Positions 25,431 to 38,570 of a DNA stretch of 64,000 bases are shown here, piece by piece (the first letter of the stretch is position 1; the number at the start of each line of letters is the position of its first letter). The translations under genes were made by a program, and so were the position numbers. The DNA lies in NCBI GenBank assembly GCA_026225945.1, contig JAMJFZ010000199.1, forward strand, positions 65,884,501 through 65,948,500, in the 5' to 3' direction. This DNA comes from Cricetomys ansorgei (Eukaryota; Chordata; Mammalia; Rodentia; Nesomyidae). The notes beneath the pieces are model-generated. The model did no database searches and was not told where the DNA came from. It saw only the letters and a program-made list of their open reading frames with translations.

Positions 25431-25837
25431 CTAAGCTATTACAGCCCTAGCCAGATGGCAACCAGGTAGGCACCTACCTGCAGAACACTTGGTTCTGTTC
25501 CCACAACCCGCTCCTCTGTAGCATATCCACATACTCCTCCAGCCCCTGTTTCTCAGCTCATAAGATTGGCCTCTTCCATGCTGTGTGGGGCACAATGTTG
25601 TCCCATTTTGCTGTATAGATCTGTCACCACCACTATGTTTTTCCAATGACTCCACATTCTCATAGTTTATGTCATTTGGCCAGGTCCCAATGTATAATCT
25701 CCTGTTCCAAGAACTCGTGAGGGGTTGTGGACATCCTGAGTGGGGGTACTGAGTAGGGAGTGACTGGGCGGCTCAGGATCGCAGACAGACCCTTCTTACT
25801 GCTCTGCCTCCATCTTGAATCTAAAAGAAACATTTCT
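25431..25837 (-). other. unclassified GC-richer block beside the L1
   Basis: Richer in G+C and CpG than its surroundings. On the minus strand it begins near a caagatggaggc motif (YY1-like) and carries a 74-codon frame (25,431-25,655). It abuts sense L1 ORF2 sequence. It could be an LTR or an L1 5' UTR in the opposite direction; I cannot place it. Confidence 0.3.
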
Positions 25838-27115
25838 AAAACTTAAAACAAACATTGACTCACACACATTGATTGTGGGAGACTTTAATACCCCACTTTC
25901 ACCAACTGACAGGTCACCCAGACAAAAACTAAACAGAGAAATATAGGAGCTAACAAATGTTATAAGCTAAATGGACCTAACAAATATCTTCAGAACATTT
26001 TCCTGCTACACAAAAGAATATACTTTTTTTCTCACCACCTCATGGGACCTGCTCTAAAACTGAACACATATTCAGCTACAAAGTGAGTCACATTAGATAG
26101 AAGAAAGTTGAATAACTCCCTGAATCCTATCAGACCACTATGGATTAAGGTTGGATTTCAACAACAGTAGCAACAACTGAATGCCTAGAAATTCACGGAT
26201 ACTGAACAACTCTATTGAATGACTGCTAGGTCAAGAGAGAAATAAAGAAAGCAATTAATCACTTTTTAGAATTCAATGAAAATGAATCCACAATATACTC
26301 AATCCTATGGAATACAATGAAAGTGGTGCTAAGAGGAAAATTCATAATATATTGTACCCACCAAAAAAGAGTGGAGAGATCAAATAAGCAAATTAACATC
26401 CCATCTGAAAGCTCTAGAACAAAAAGAATAAGCACACACAAGAGGAGTAGAAGGCAAGAAATAGTCAAGCTGAGGGCTGAAATCAACAAAGTAGAAACAA
26501 AAATAATACAAAGAATCAATGAAACAATGAGCTTGTTCTTGAGAAAATTAATGAGTTAGACAAACCCCTATCTAAACTAATTAAAACACAGAGAGAGTAT
26601 ATCTAAATCAACAAAATCAGAAATGAAAAGGGGGACATAGCCAGACACCAAGGTAGTACAAAGAATCATTAGGTCATAGTTTAAAAACCTGTCCTCCACA
26701 AAATTGGAAAATCTAAAAGCAACGGACAACTTTCTTGATAGATACTACCTACTAAAGTTAAATCAAGATCAGATAAACAATTCAAACAGACATGTAAACC
26801 ACAAGGAAATACAAGCAGTCATTAATATTCCCTCACAAAAAGAGCTCAAGGCCAGATGAATTTAGTGCAGAATTCTATCAGACATTTAAAGAAGAGTTAA
26901 TGCCAATACTCCTCAATTTATTCCACAAGATAGAAACAGAAGGAACACTTACAAACTCATTCTACAGGGCCACAATCACCCTGATATCCAAACCACAGAA
27001 ATATTACAAAAGAAAGAGAATAACAGACCAACTTCCCTCATGGACATTGATGCAAAAATACTTAATAAAATACTTGCAAACTGAATCCAAGAACATATCA
27101 AAAAGATCATTCACT
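25838..27115 (+). pseudogene. L1 ORF2 remnant, 5' part (endonuclease end to early RT)
   Basis: Sense L1 ORF2 DNA with stops and frameshifts. Landmarks: attgtgggagactttaatac (endonuclease domain) near 25,872; agaccactatggattaa; gaattcaatgaaaatgaa; gaggaaaattcataa; agaccaacttccctca near 27,025; and a final aacatatcaaaaagatcattca. The intact protein has endonuclease and reverse transcriptase. Here the frame is broken repeatedly (for example open only at 26,317-26,559 and 26,900-27,157), and the sequence stops inside the RT domain. It resumes at about 29,329. Confidence 0.85.
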
Positions 27116-27590
27116 CTAGGTCTTTCCTCAGTTCCCAGCTCCTTATCGGGGAGATAGCCAAGCCATTGCACACCAGCTCAGCATCAAGGAGTAAAGTGCA
27201 GGCAGGGACTTGTCCTGGGTTTGAAGATCTTGATTGGAGGCTGAGAACTGATGGGAAACAGACTTCCCAGGAGGCAGTGTCAGTGTGAGCAGCTCAGCAT
27301 ATTGAAGCAAAAGGAGTCACATAAATATATACAGGTTAGAGAGGAAAGGGGGTGGGGTTCCTCATGTGGTGATAAGTCTTTGGTTAGGGCAATTATACCA
27401 GGAGAGCTCTATTTGCAGGTGGGGTATCATAATCAGATATGGGTGGTTTGATGTTATTGGTCTGGGCTAAAAGTCTTGAGGAAACCTCCTTTGCATAAGC
27501 AGAGATCTCACAAGGGTCAGAGGAAGGTCATATAGGGAGAGAGGAATTTCAGCCCAGGGTCCTCTAGCTGCAGTGGTCAGAAAAATATTA
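27116..27590 (-). mobile_element. candidate ERV LTR interrupting the L1
   Basis: Non-L1 DNA begins exactly where ORF2 stops. On the minus strand it has a cttatgcaaagg stretch (octamer-like), then a TATA-like gtatatatttatg, then gcttcaatatgctgagctgc and gcctcctgggaagtctg. That is the order U3-TATA-R-U5 of a rodent LTR. Ends and target duplication are not resolved. Confidence 0.45.
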
Positions 27591-27971
27591 ACCAGGCCAC
27601 ATACCTAGGAGAGGCAGGATTTTATCAGGTACTGTATGTAATAAGACATGACAGCACTGGAGGAGATTTGCTTTCTGTTAGAGTAAGAAAAAAGGGGAGC
27701 AACCAAATGCTTTCTGATCTCAGAGTAAGAAAATCTGGGGTTCAAAGCACACTTCAACCCCCTCTTAGCTCTAATACAGCCCCACAATTCACTTGATCAA
27801 GCACGCTTTAAGATCAATTTTAGAAGTGAAGAGAAGGATACCTGAGGCTCACTCAGATCTGCAGGAAATTCTGATGAGAAGTAGAAGTATTCTGGGGGAA
27901 TATAGATTATTATGCTATTGTATAGCATATTTCTATTTATTCTTTTTGAGAATTTTTATACCTTTGTTTAC

Positions 27972-28016
<45 letters not shown>

Positions 28017-28084
28017 CAAAACAATGTACTTTGATTATATTTATTCTCTAGTACCCTCTGTTATACCCCTTGCATTAAATATAC
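27591..28084. other. unclassified repeat-island DNA with (CA)n
   Basis: Not recognised as L1. Contains a (CA)n tract at 27,976-28,012. It lies inside the gap in the L1. Confidence 0.4.
27976..28012. repeat. (CA)n microsatellite
   Basis: About 18 units. It creates a Thr/His run in the overlapping 105-codon frame, which is not a gene. Confidence 0.97.
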
Positions 28085-29260
28085 TCATCTCAGAAAATCC
28101 TTTCCTTTGAATGTTTTTCTTTTAATTTTAATTTTCGTGCCCTATTGAGTTTAATTTGGGTTGGTTGCTTGAGCATAGATGGCAATAGTTATTTACATGA
28201 TCAAGGACAATATACGAAATATACCAAAGGAATGTGAGTCCCATTCCTTCAATAATGATTAGCTGCCTAAGCTCTCCATGACAGAGTGGGGCCTCATGAG
28301 CCCTTTACCTATAGATGGTAGAATGTGGATGGGCTCAGCCTTGTGACAGGTTCATAGGTACAATAGCCATATTATGGTTATATCCTCCAATTTCCATCTT
28401 TTTTGATGGAAGACAGAATTTCAGAGCAGTCCTTCCCATATTCTGGGTCTTACATGTTTTCTCCTCTTTTCAAATGTTCCTTAATTCCTGGAGGGGTGGA
28501 TATAGATGTCAAATTTAGCACTCCATGCTTTATGATCAATTATTATCTACACTTTGACCAGGTATGAATCTGCATTAATCACTTTCCAGTGCAAAAGAAG
28601 CTTCTTTGGCAAAGGCTTAGAGCAGTGCTAATCTATGGTTATAAACACAAATATTTAAAAGAGCAGTTTGACTCAGTGTCCATTTAGCATAACAACAGTA
28701 GTAGGTTTCTTCAAGGATTTAGAATTCCCCAGCCATGAGATTTTGACAAGGTTTATAGTATCAGGCATGAATTCTCTCCTGTGGCATAAGATTCAAATAC
28801 AAACAGAAAGTAGTTGGTAACATCATAAAAATCATGTCACAATTGCACTTTTGGGCACATCTTGCCTGGCAATTTGGTTTTGTAGCTCCTAGTGTTTGTA
28901 GATGAATATGATCACTGATGATTTTTCTTTCATAGAAGCATGCACAACCCCTTCCTGTGCTAGTAGGAAAGAAACTTCTAATTAAGTTCCAGCTTTCTTG
29001 CTAAATGTCCTTCAATCCAAGTGTGTGCTATCATCAACATTACATTCTTAGAAGTTATATATTGTGAGCAGTCAAGAGCAATGAAAACAGCCTGTTTTGT
29101 TTACAGAGCTTCTTAAAACTCCTTGGAAAATAACTCACAAGAAAGGGTCTGACACCTGGGCTTGGAATTTTTGTTGAATTACCTATAGCTTATATGAGGA
29201 GCATTATCTACTTATTTATGTAAGTCCTTTCAAACAGAAACCTAGTGTTTTGTAAGATAT
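28085..29260. mobile_element. rodent interspersed repeat, L1-associated
   Basis: Over 1.1 kb this follows a high-copy rodent repeat that I associate with Lx-type L1s. Phrases in order: gccctattgagtttaattt, agtggggcctcatgagcc, tggaggggtggatatagatgtc, ctttgaccaggtatgaatctg, aagaagcttcttt, ctaatctatggttataaac, agtatcaggcatgaattc, gggcacatcttgcctggca, and aataactcacaagaaaggg. It is non-coding here. The exact family and direction are uncertain. Confidence 0.6.
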
Positions 29261-29328
29261 TTAAAAATAGAAAAATATTTATCATGTGACCATTGAGCAA
29301 ACAATACAAATGACAAATGGACTTAGTT

Positions 29329-30985
29329 ATCAAGGAAACAGCGCCTTTCACAAAAACCTCAAATAATATAATATATCTTGGTGTAACTCTAACCAAACAA
29401 GTGAAAGGTTTTTATGATAAAAAATTTAAGACAGTAAAGAAAGAAATTGAATAAGATATCAAAAGATGCAAAGATCTCCCATGCTCATGGATCTGTAGGA
29501 TTAGTATAATAAAAATGGTCACACTACCAAAAGCAATCTACAGACTCATTGCAAAATTCCCAACACAATTCTTCACATATCTTGAAAGGATGATCTTCAG
29601 TGGATATGGAAATAGAAAACAACCCAGTGTGGCTTAAACAATCCTGAACCAGCAGTTCTTTTATGACATTCTTTGATTTCAAGTTGCACTACAGAGCTAT
29701 AATAATAAAAACAGCATAGCATTGGCACAAAAATAGGTACATTAATCAATGGAATTGAATTAAAGTTTCAGACATTAATCCAGATACCTACAGCCACCTG
29801 GTTTTTAATAAAGAAACCAGAAATTCACACTGGAAAAAAGATACTATCTCCAACAAATGGTGCTGGTCAAACTAGGTGGCTGCATGTAGAAGAAACCAAA
29901 TAAACTCACACTTTTTTACTTTTCAGAAAACTCAGCTCTAAATAGATCATAGACCTCAACATAAAACCAGATGCACTGAGTTTTGTGAAAGAGAACGTGG
30001 GGAATATTTTGAACTCCCTGGCACAGGAGGAGACTTTCTGAATAGAACACCATTAGTGCAGACACTAAGATCAACAATTAGTAAATGGGACCTGAAACAG
30101 AAGCTTCTATAAGGCAAAGGATGGCATCATTCCAAGAAGCAGCCTAGAGAATGGGAAGGATTTTTACAAACTCCAAATCTAATAGAGGGCTAATATCTAA
30201 AACATATAGAGAACCCCTCAAAACCTAGATATCAACAAATAAAATGATCCAGTTAAAATGTGGCGTACAGATATAAAGGGAGAATTTTCTACAGATGAAA
30301 TTCAAGTGACTGAGAAACTCTCAGATTTTATTGTTCAACATCCTTAGTTATCAGGGAAATACAGATTAAAACTACTTTTTTATTTCATCTTACCCTCATG
30401 AGAATGGCTAAAATCAGTAAAAACAAACAACAGCTCACAGTGACTAGGATGTGGAGTAAGGAGAACACTCCTCCACTGTTGGTGGAACTGCAAACTTGTA
30501 CACACTCTAGCCATCACAGGATTGATTGCTAGATCAATCAATCAATAGTGTGGTGGTTCCACAGGAAGATGGGAATCAATCTATCTCAAGATCCAACTGT
30601 ATCACTCCTGGGCGTGTCCTTATGGGACATTTCATCCTACCACAGAGACACTTGCTCAGCCATGTTCATCACTGCTCTATTATTAATAGCCAGAAATTAG
30701 AAACAAATTAGATGTCCCTCAACAGATGACAGAATTAAGAAACTGTGGTACATTTACACATGGGATATTACTAAACTGTTAAAAATAATGAAATATTGAA
30801 ATTCACAGGTAAATAGATGGAATTAGAAAAAATATCCTCCTAAGTTAGGTAACCCATTCCCGTGACAAATATGACATGCATTTGCTTATACTTGGAAATT
30901 AGCTCTTAAGTCAATGATAACCAAGTTACAATCTGTAAAACCTCAGACGTTAGATATACAGTAAATGACTACGGATGACAGATCT
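29329..30985 (+). pseudogene. L1 ORF2 remnant, 3' part (late RT to C-terminus)
   Basis: Sense L1 ORF2 DNA resumes at cagcgcctttcaca, then tatcttggtgtaactctaac. Later landmarks: agatctcccatgctcatgga, caaaagcaatctacagac, aatggtgctggtcaaac, ccactgttggtggaactgc, tgtatcactcctgggcg, and aattaagaaactgtggtaca. Multiple stops are present. The middle of the RT domain is missing between this part and the 5' part. Confidence 0.9.
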
Positions 30986-32730
30986 CCCTAGTAAAGGGAA
31001 ATAGAATATATAATAATGAATAGATGGGGGATTGCAGTAGCAGGACCAAGCGAGGGGTGAGAGGGAAGAGGGGTTTCAGTGGGAAGGGAATATAGGATAG
31101 ACATAAAATTTAGGACCATTTGAAGGATAATGTGGAAACCTAATACAGTAGAAGCTTTCTGAACTATACACATATGTGAGGGTGATCTAAATGAGATTGC
31201 AAATAATGGGGGACACACAGCCCCAACTGACATATGTTGTCACCAAGTGAAGCTTGTTGTCCCCAGAATGGCTTACATCTAATTGAATTGTTGGCCACAG
31301 GATTCTCATGGGATCCCCAAACAATGCAAGGCGTTACTAAGGGTATTGGCTGTTCTCCACAAACTGATGACAAGTCCCTGTTGCTGAAGACAACATCCAC
31401 ATAACTCCTTGAATGTAGAGAAGTAGAGCTGGTACCTACATCGAGCCTTTATCCCTATAATCTAGTATCCATGGTACTGTAAGGTACTTTGCATACCACC
31501 AAAAGAGAAAGGTAAACATCAACCCAGCTATAAATTTTTCATCTGCCATAGTGATCTGCTTTCAATATTTGCTAGTGCAATAGTGGCACAAAGCTTGTGG
31601 AAATATCCAATCAATATCTGATTTGAATGAAGTCCCACTCAATGAGATGGAACCCATATTAGACACTGCTTGAGATCTCAAGACTAGCTAGCCTAGATAT
31701 TGGAATAAAACAAAAGACTATTTTTCTCCTAAAAGAACATAGCAGTAAAAATGCCTCCTAATGATATTCGGCTGTACTCATAGAGCAGTGCCTTTCTCTG
31801 CCATCTTCAGAGAATCTTCCTCCTGTAGCAGATGGGAACAAACAGTGAGAGCTACAGGAAGACAGTGTGTAGAGAATAAGAGACCTCAAACACTCAGCCC
31901 AATCCTGAATGCCTCCATCAAATACTCCCCTCAGGACTCAGGGAACCCCAAAAAAGAGGAGGCAGAAAGATTTGAAGAGCAAAGTGGGATGGAGGACACC
32001 CAAAATTAAAGTTCTCTAAAGCAATATGATCGATGCACAAATGAACTCACAGAGACTGAAGCAGCATGAGTATGGCCTGCATAGGTCTGCATCAGTTGGG
32101 GTCCTAGAGCTAAAAAGAAAGGTGGACACATGTCCCCATTCCTAACCCAGTAGCAATCTCTAATTGATAACCACTTGCAACTGAAAATTTAGTTTTCTCC
32201 AAGGGAGTCTAATTGGGCAAAAAACTACCCTTAAAGGTAGACTGCAAGCCCAGAAGTAGATGGCCAAGAGAAAATAAACTCAACTGGATCTAAGTTTTTG
32301 GTCTCAGAATGTCATGTCCTAGATTTTTTGTAAATTATATTTTTATTTTTACCTTATTTTATTTATATTTTCTCCTTTACTCTACATATCCTTTGTGTAT
32401 ATATATTGCTTCCAAATTAGTGTTTTTATGAAATTCCTGAATGTGTTTCTATGTCTGTACCTGTTTCTTGTGCCTTTTATTGGGCCCTTTCCTTTCTGTT
32501 TGTTGGTTTTGTCCTAATCCAAGGTGTTAGATTTTTGTTTTATTACATTATATTTTATTACTGTCCCTTAGAAGCCTGTTGGTTTTCTAATAAAAGACAG
32601 AACGGGGATGGATCTGGATAGGAGGGAAATGGGGAGGAACTTGGAGGAACAGAGAGAAGGGAGCTATAGTCATGATATATTATGTGAGGAAAATATCTAC
32701 TTTAAATAAAAGAAAATATTATAATAATGA
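30986..32730 (+). mobile_element. Lx-type L1 3' UTR
   Basis: Continues directly from ORF2. It has a purine-rich stretch near 31,040-31,100, then phrases shared with the 43,345-44,510 copy (gtgagggtgatct, gaacccc, gactgaagcagcatgag-like), and a T-rich region. It ends with a gggatggatctggatagga / gaggaacttggagg G-rich tail followed by ataaaagaaaat. Non-coding; frames at 30,988-31,400 (-) and 31,761-32,009 (+) are chance. Confidence 0.8.
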
Positions 32731-33224
32731 AAAACAAAGAGACCAAACTAGAGTGCTAACAGAAATATCAGAAAATATACATATCAAATATATACTTTAT
32801 ATACTGAATGTAATTTAAATAATAAAAGTTATAATGTATGAAACACATAAAAATTATAAATGCGTTCTCTTCAAAAATTCAAAGCATGATGAAATATTTT
32901 CAGATTTTGATTTAACAAGCATTTGGGAAAAAAAACCTCTCAGTATGTATCCAAAAGATCACTAGGATATATTAAAAACTAGCATATTTAGTGATTAATT
33001 GACCTAGTTTCACCATTTTGACTCATCTTCATACTAGAAGTCCTTTATACAATAAGAGCAGTAAAATAATTAAAAAAAAGAAATTGGATATAAAGGAATA
33101 AACAACCTATTAAAAACAACTTATTTTGTATATAAAAACAAGAAGGGAATTATACACATTTGTATATATTATTTGAATCAGTAGGCGCTATGAACAGGCT
33201 GGTAGAGTTCAAGGTTAAGATACA
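32731..33224. other. unrecognised AT-rich DNA
   Basis: Very AT-rich. Probably includes the L1 tail's degenerate A-rich end, otherwise nothing seen. Confidence 0.5.
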
Positions 33225-33840
33225 GGAATCAATGACAAATTTACTCACTGAAACTATTGAAAACCAAATTTTATGTATTCCATTTATAATAGCATAAGAA
33301 AGCACAGGATTCTTGTGACTAAATTTTAAAAATTCAACGCAGGACAAAATTGTACAATAATGCTTAAGAACCAGAATACCCACATAAATGAATTCATGGA
33401 GCGTAGAATTGATGATACCAAGGTATTAAACTGTTTCACCTTTATTGAAGATTTAGTAGGAAGTCACTCATATTCCCAACCAGAATTTCTATAAAAATTA
33501 CAACAATCTTATTCTAAAATTTATTTGAAGAGGCAAAGAACCTTGACTAGTCAGATAATTTTGATAAAGAACAAAACCAAAGTACTTTCAGAGTGACCAC
33601 AAACTTCCTACACATGTCACATGAGAAAGTGTGATGTTGATATAATAGTAACAAAGAGATCAGTGGAACACAGAGCCTGATTCACAGCTCAATACTTATG
33701 TGCTCATGTGCTATCTTAAGAAAGTGTCAAAATGACTTATTTTTAGAAAGAGATTTCTTTGAATTAGTGCTGGTGGCCCAACTGTATATACTCACCAAGA
33801 AATAAGCCAAATGCAATAGTTTTAATTTGAAACTGAAACT
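33225..33840 (+). pseudogene. older L1 ORF2 fragment
   Basis: Sense, strongly diverged ORF2 3'-half sequence. Seen: ttccatttataatagcata, cttattctaaaatttatttg, aagaacaaaaccaaagtac, agatcagtggaacacagagcc, and ctcaccaagaaataagcc. No open frame remains. It is older than the neighbouring Lx copy. Confidence 0.7.
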
Positions 33841-33887
33841 AATTTCTAATACCCCAATATAAAAACAAATATTTAAAAGGCTGAATT

Positions 33888-34050
33888 CAGGTTGGAGAAC
33901 GGCTCAGGAGTTAAGAGAGCTCATTTCTCTGCAGAAGGTGTAGTTTCAGATGCTAGTTCTATCATCAGGTAGTTCATACTCACCTGTAACTCAGTTACTG
34001 GATGCTGAGGGCCTCATCTGGCCTTCAAGCACAGCATCAGCTCCTCAGAG
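33888..34050 (+). mobile_element. B2/B3-type SINE, diverged
   Basis: tRNA-derived head caggttggagaacggctcagg, agttaagag, a cttctctgcagaagg box, then ggatgctgagggcctcatctggcc. Sense orientation, 3' end truncated. Confidence 0.75.
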
Positions 34051-37000
34051 CTGGAGAAAAGGTCAGTCAGTTCAGAGAGTATGGGAATAGTACCCATAGA
34101 GTCATTATGTACACAGAATGAATGTTTGAAAAGGTACCAACTTCATACCCTTACATAAAAATGATCCAGATGAGAGAATGCAGCCTTAAAGAGGAACTCC
34201 AGAAAGTTTTAAAGATTAGATACTTCACCTAAGTATTAACAAGAAAAACACATTATGAAGTAATTAAAAAATAAATTGACTTTCAAAAATGAATAAGCAT
34301 GACTAGTTGATGAAATCTATATCTCCTTCTCATGCAATGGTAATAGGATTGCAATTTGATAAAGCACGATCTTATATTTCTATCAGAATGTTTAAATGTT
34401 CTATAATTGATCTAAATTAACAAACAGAATTATAAAATAAAGATCATAGCTCCATGGACTTACCAGAAAGACTTCAAATCTTAATACATTTATATGTAGA
34501 GTAATGCTAAAATTAGACAAATCAGCTAAAATGAAACAAAATGTAGTATGAGACAAACATAATGTATACTTGTATACATTATATAAATGCAAAAACTATA
34601 TGCATTATATGTATCATGTGCATGTATAGTTGTGTTTCAGCAGGTGAAGTTGTACTAAAAGGGTGTTCATTCTATCTACACAATTTCAAGTGCTTTATAT
34701 GAAAGTTTTTTTCCTCAAGCAGCGTATAACTAAAAATATATACAACCATAAATTTAAACTATGTGACCACGTATAAAATAACATTTGAATTGATTTCATA
34801 TCCTTTGTCATCTCATAGTTTAATTTCGTTTCTATTAAGGAACCACATTTTTAACAAATGAAATATTCACAAGTATTTGTATGCTTTCTAAGAGGCTGGA
34901 ACTGCAATATTCAAATAGACCAAGGGCATTGCTTCTTAACTTAATTTCTATCTAGTGTAGGATGGAGAAGCTTTGGTCTGTCTCCTTTCCCACCAGCTTC
35001 TTTATAATGGTGCCTCTATCTTCATGTTTCTTCACAGAGCATTGTACTGACTAGAACAAAGATACAAACTAAGTGTACCTACTAGGCAAATTCAACTTTG
35101 AATTATTGCAAACAATATTTTTGCACTATCGTCTCAATTCCTCTGACCTCAGCAAAGTATGTGTTAAAAGTAAGCTATATTTACCATTTTTCACTGAGTA
35201 TCCTATACAACATCTTCAAGCACCTATGAAGCTCACTTTAGCATCTGCCTTTTATGTGCCGTGTGGTTCCTGACATGAAATAAAATATTAATACCTTATA
35301 TTTTATGCTGTAAATAATTGATGCTGTTATCGCATGCTCTCTAAGTGATATATGCTTTCAACTTATGGTTGTACTTTGGATCAAGCTGTATCTCCTTTCT
35401 TCCTTACATTTGCAAGGATTTCAGGGGAAAGGAAAACAAAAGAGAGAGTGTGATAAAAGCCACGTGTTTACTTGACTATTAATGCTTGTTGCTGGTGTAT
35501 GTGAATATGTGAAGCAGGCTGATGACATGCTTACAGCTTCAAGGTAGTTTGTCATAACTGTTTAACTCTCTCCACAATGTAACATCTAGTTTTCATTCTG
35601 AAGATATTCATCCTTAAATTTTCAGACAGAATATACACATTTTTCAGAATGAGTATAATAATGGACTATTTCTTTCCTCTTGGATCAAATATTCATCTTG
35701 CCAATTGTGCCTCTTTTTAGTTGCCTTATGCATTTACTATTTTACATTTGGACAGAATAAATAAGAGAGTGGCCAGGTCTTAACCAAGCAGGAGAAAGGG
35801 AGTGTAGACCACATATTTTTGTAGCAATCTTCTACTTAAAGTTCAGCTGCTATGTGCAAAAAATGTTTATAGATAATTTTTGAGTATTTTTTAAGAAATC
35901 ATTATCAAACTGCTTGCTCCACAGCAGCTTTTCTATCACATTTTCATCCTCATGCCTCAATACAAACCTCCATGTTTATACACACAGACTCCAACCTCTC
36001 CTGACACATGTGCACAGGTCAGCAGTATAGATACCCTCACATAGTCCCACAAACATTCTTCTCCTTCAACCGCAACACATAAATCTCTTAGTGTCAAAAA
36101 AAAAAATAAAGACACTTCTCTGGTAAAGGAACTTTCATTTGGGAATAAAGACTAGGATTGAAATCCAGGACACACATATACAGTTTATTGTTTGTTGGTT
36201 TTGCAAGAAACCAAAGGAACAGTTTAGGGTTTTATTAAAGAAATCTATGCGAGATATAAAAAGGAGTTTATTAGCTGCTTTGGTTAACTAATAAAGATAA
36301 CCCCATGGGTATCAGAATGTGTTGCTATCACTTTAAGGAAAACAAACAAACAAACAAAGACTTACGCTTAGATTAATTTAACCAAGAGTAAGCCCAAATG
36401 TGAATTTTCCACTTCTCTTTTGTGTACTTGTAGTTTGTGGTTCCTGGCCTGTCTGTAGTTGGTCTGCTGTATGTTTCTGTCTGTGTCTGATGTCTGTTCC
36501 TCACAAAGTTCTTTGTTCTGTATTTTATAAACAGCACAGGAAACATAACATGGAAAAAGAATTAGGTATGCTAAATCTTTAGGGGAGTTTAACAGGGAAG
36601 AAGTCATTTCACTGATGCAAGTGACCAACAAGTACTCATAACTGAAGAACAGTATTGTCAAGCAAGCTATATCTGTGCTACTTGCAGGATCCATTGTTTA
36701 TATTTGTTTTAAGGTCGCTTTCAACCTGTCGGCTGCTTTTAGCAAATGATTCCCACAACAAACACATATAAACCACATTCTTCTGTCTCAGGGGAACAGA
36801 AGAATACATAATTTGAGATTAAAGTTATGAATTAGATTTGTCTGTAAAAGATGATTACATGAGATGTTCAAGACAAGCATGCTTGGTTATGTTGTCCTCT
36901 TAAAAGGAAGTTAAAGTTAAACAGGCTACGTATACACTAGGATAATGCCTTAAACACACAGTCTTGAAAGATTTCCAAGGATATTATTAATCTTGCTGTG

Positions 37001-37760
37001 ATTTCTGTCAGAAGTTCATTCTTTGGGCGTTAAGAGATATTTTCATAAAAACATATCACTAGAGGTAGCATTTTAATGCTTGAAGGAGCAGCGAGCTCTG
37101 ATTGGCAAGTGGCAAGTGTTACTAAGCAAAGCCAGTCTTATGTGTGCAGTTGGCAGCTCAGCTGACAGTTACAGGAATGCAGACCACAGCCTTTAAGACA
37201 AGACAGAACATTCTGCTGGGCAGTCCTAGCAAAGCAGTTCCTGGAACAATCATTGTGTCCTATATTTCTTCTCCTATAGCCTTTAATTTTATTTTTAGGG
37301 ATTATGGTCAATATGAATATTTTATGCACAGTTCAATTTCTTCATTTCATTCTTTTGATGATCTCTTTTGGAAAGTGTCATAATTGATACAAATGTGAAG
37401 TTATGTCTTCATGTTTCTCAATGTCATCATAGGGATTCTGTGAGAGCCAATTTAAGTGACTTGAAGCACATCTGAGACAAGTGATGCCAGACAGAAAAAC
37501 ACCATTAAGAAGAATCCATGTGAAATTATAGTGAGTTTCACATTCTTAGCCCTATTGGCATCACTGAGAACTTAACACCACAGGTGTCAGATGGAAAGGA
37601 ACAGAGATTAAACATTGTTACAATGCACAGAGTCATCAGTTATAGTGAAACAGATCCAGTCAAAATATTAATTATAATCTCACTCTACACTAATGTAATC
37701 AAGTGAACAGATAAAAAATTCAGATGTGCCATGGATGAAATGTTGAAAATAGATGACTTG

Positions 37761-37761
<1 letters not shown>
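34051..37761. other. unrecognised DNA
   Basis: Longest stretch with nothing recognised. Contains a short AAAC tract at about 36,343-36,359 and an A run near 36,096. Open frames of up to 108 codons (36,368-36,694, -) show no recognisable domain. Confidence 0.5.

Positions 37762-37807
<46 letters not shown>
37762..37807. repeat. (TG)n microsatellite
   Basis: About 23 perfect units. Confidence 0.97.
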
Positions 37808-37809
<2 letters not shown>

Positions 37810-38377
37810 ATCTCTCCACATTCCTAGAAATATTTATACCACACAATTATCTATTTGCTCAGCTAGTATAGAATCTAGAGCAGGTCTATTCTCTCCAGTG
37901 TCATGTTAGCACAAAATTTAGGGACATTTCTTCAGCTATTTTGATTTAGCAACAGAATCAGCGATATATTGGATTATTTGAGATTAATTTCTAACTATTG
38001 TTTCTAAGGAATTAACCAAAATCTGAGGAAGGGAAGATTAAACCATCCTGATGTATTGATACCATCTGTAGAGTATCTCTGTCATGATGTTCTACATTAC
38101 ATTATAATTAGCCAACATTCAGGTATTTCCTTTTCATTGAGTTCAGACACATCATTAAGCCTTAAAACCTCTGTTTTTAGTGTTTTGAGAGGAGATTTCA
38201 CTTGATGTGATTAATAACTAATGCCCACACACATGTACTCTGCCAGATGCATGAAGTACTCATGCGGAGTATCTCATTAAAATTACTTATTGTAGGTTTG
38301 GTAGAAAGTAGTTATTTTTCTACAACTGAACTAGTAAATTTTGGGGAATCATCAACAATAAAAGGACTGCGATTTAC
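37808..38377. other. unrecognised AT-rich DNA
   Basis: Nothing recognised. Confidence 0.5.
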
Positions 38378-38570
38378 TTTTTTAGATTTGTTCATTTTAT
38401 TATTTTATGTGTATGAGTGTTTTTTGTACAGATTTGTGTGTACCATGCATGTGTCTGATGTCCAGTAGTTAGAAGAGTGCATCAGATCCACTGATAGAAT
38501 TTACAAACAGTTGTGAACTGCCATGTGAATTCTGGGAATTGAACTCAAGTCTTCAATAAGAGCAATAAAT
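38378..38570 (-). mobile_element. B2-type SINE, 3' part
   Basis: Reversed B2/B3-type SINE: ttcattttattattttatg, catgtgtctgatgtcc, gtgcatcagatccactg, agttgtgaactgccatgtg, and ctgggaattgaactcaagtc, then agagcaat. It continues after a microsatellite at 38,691. Confidence 0.9.

Noticed and set aside
33888..34050. Possible tRNA gene in the B2/B3 head
   Set aside because: The tRNA-like portion is the diverged SINE promoter; no cloverleaf or acceptor stem is preserved.
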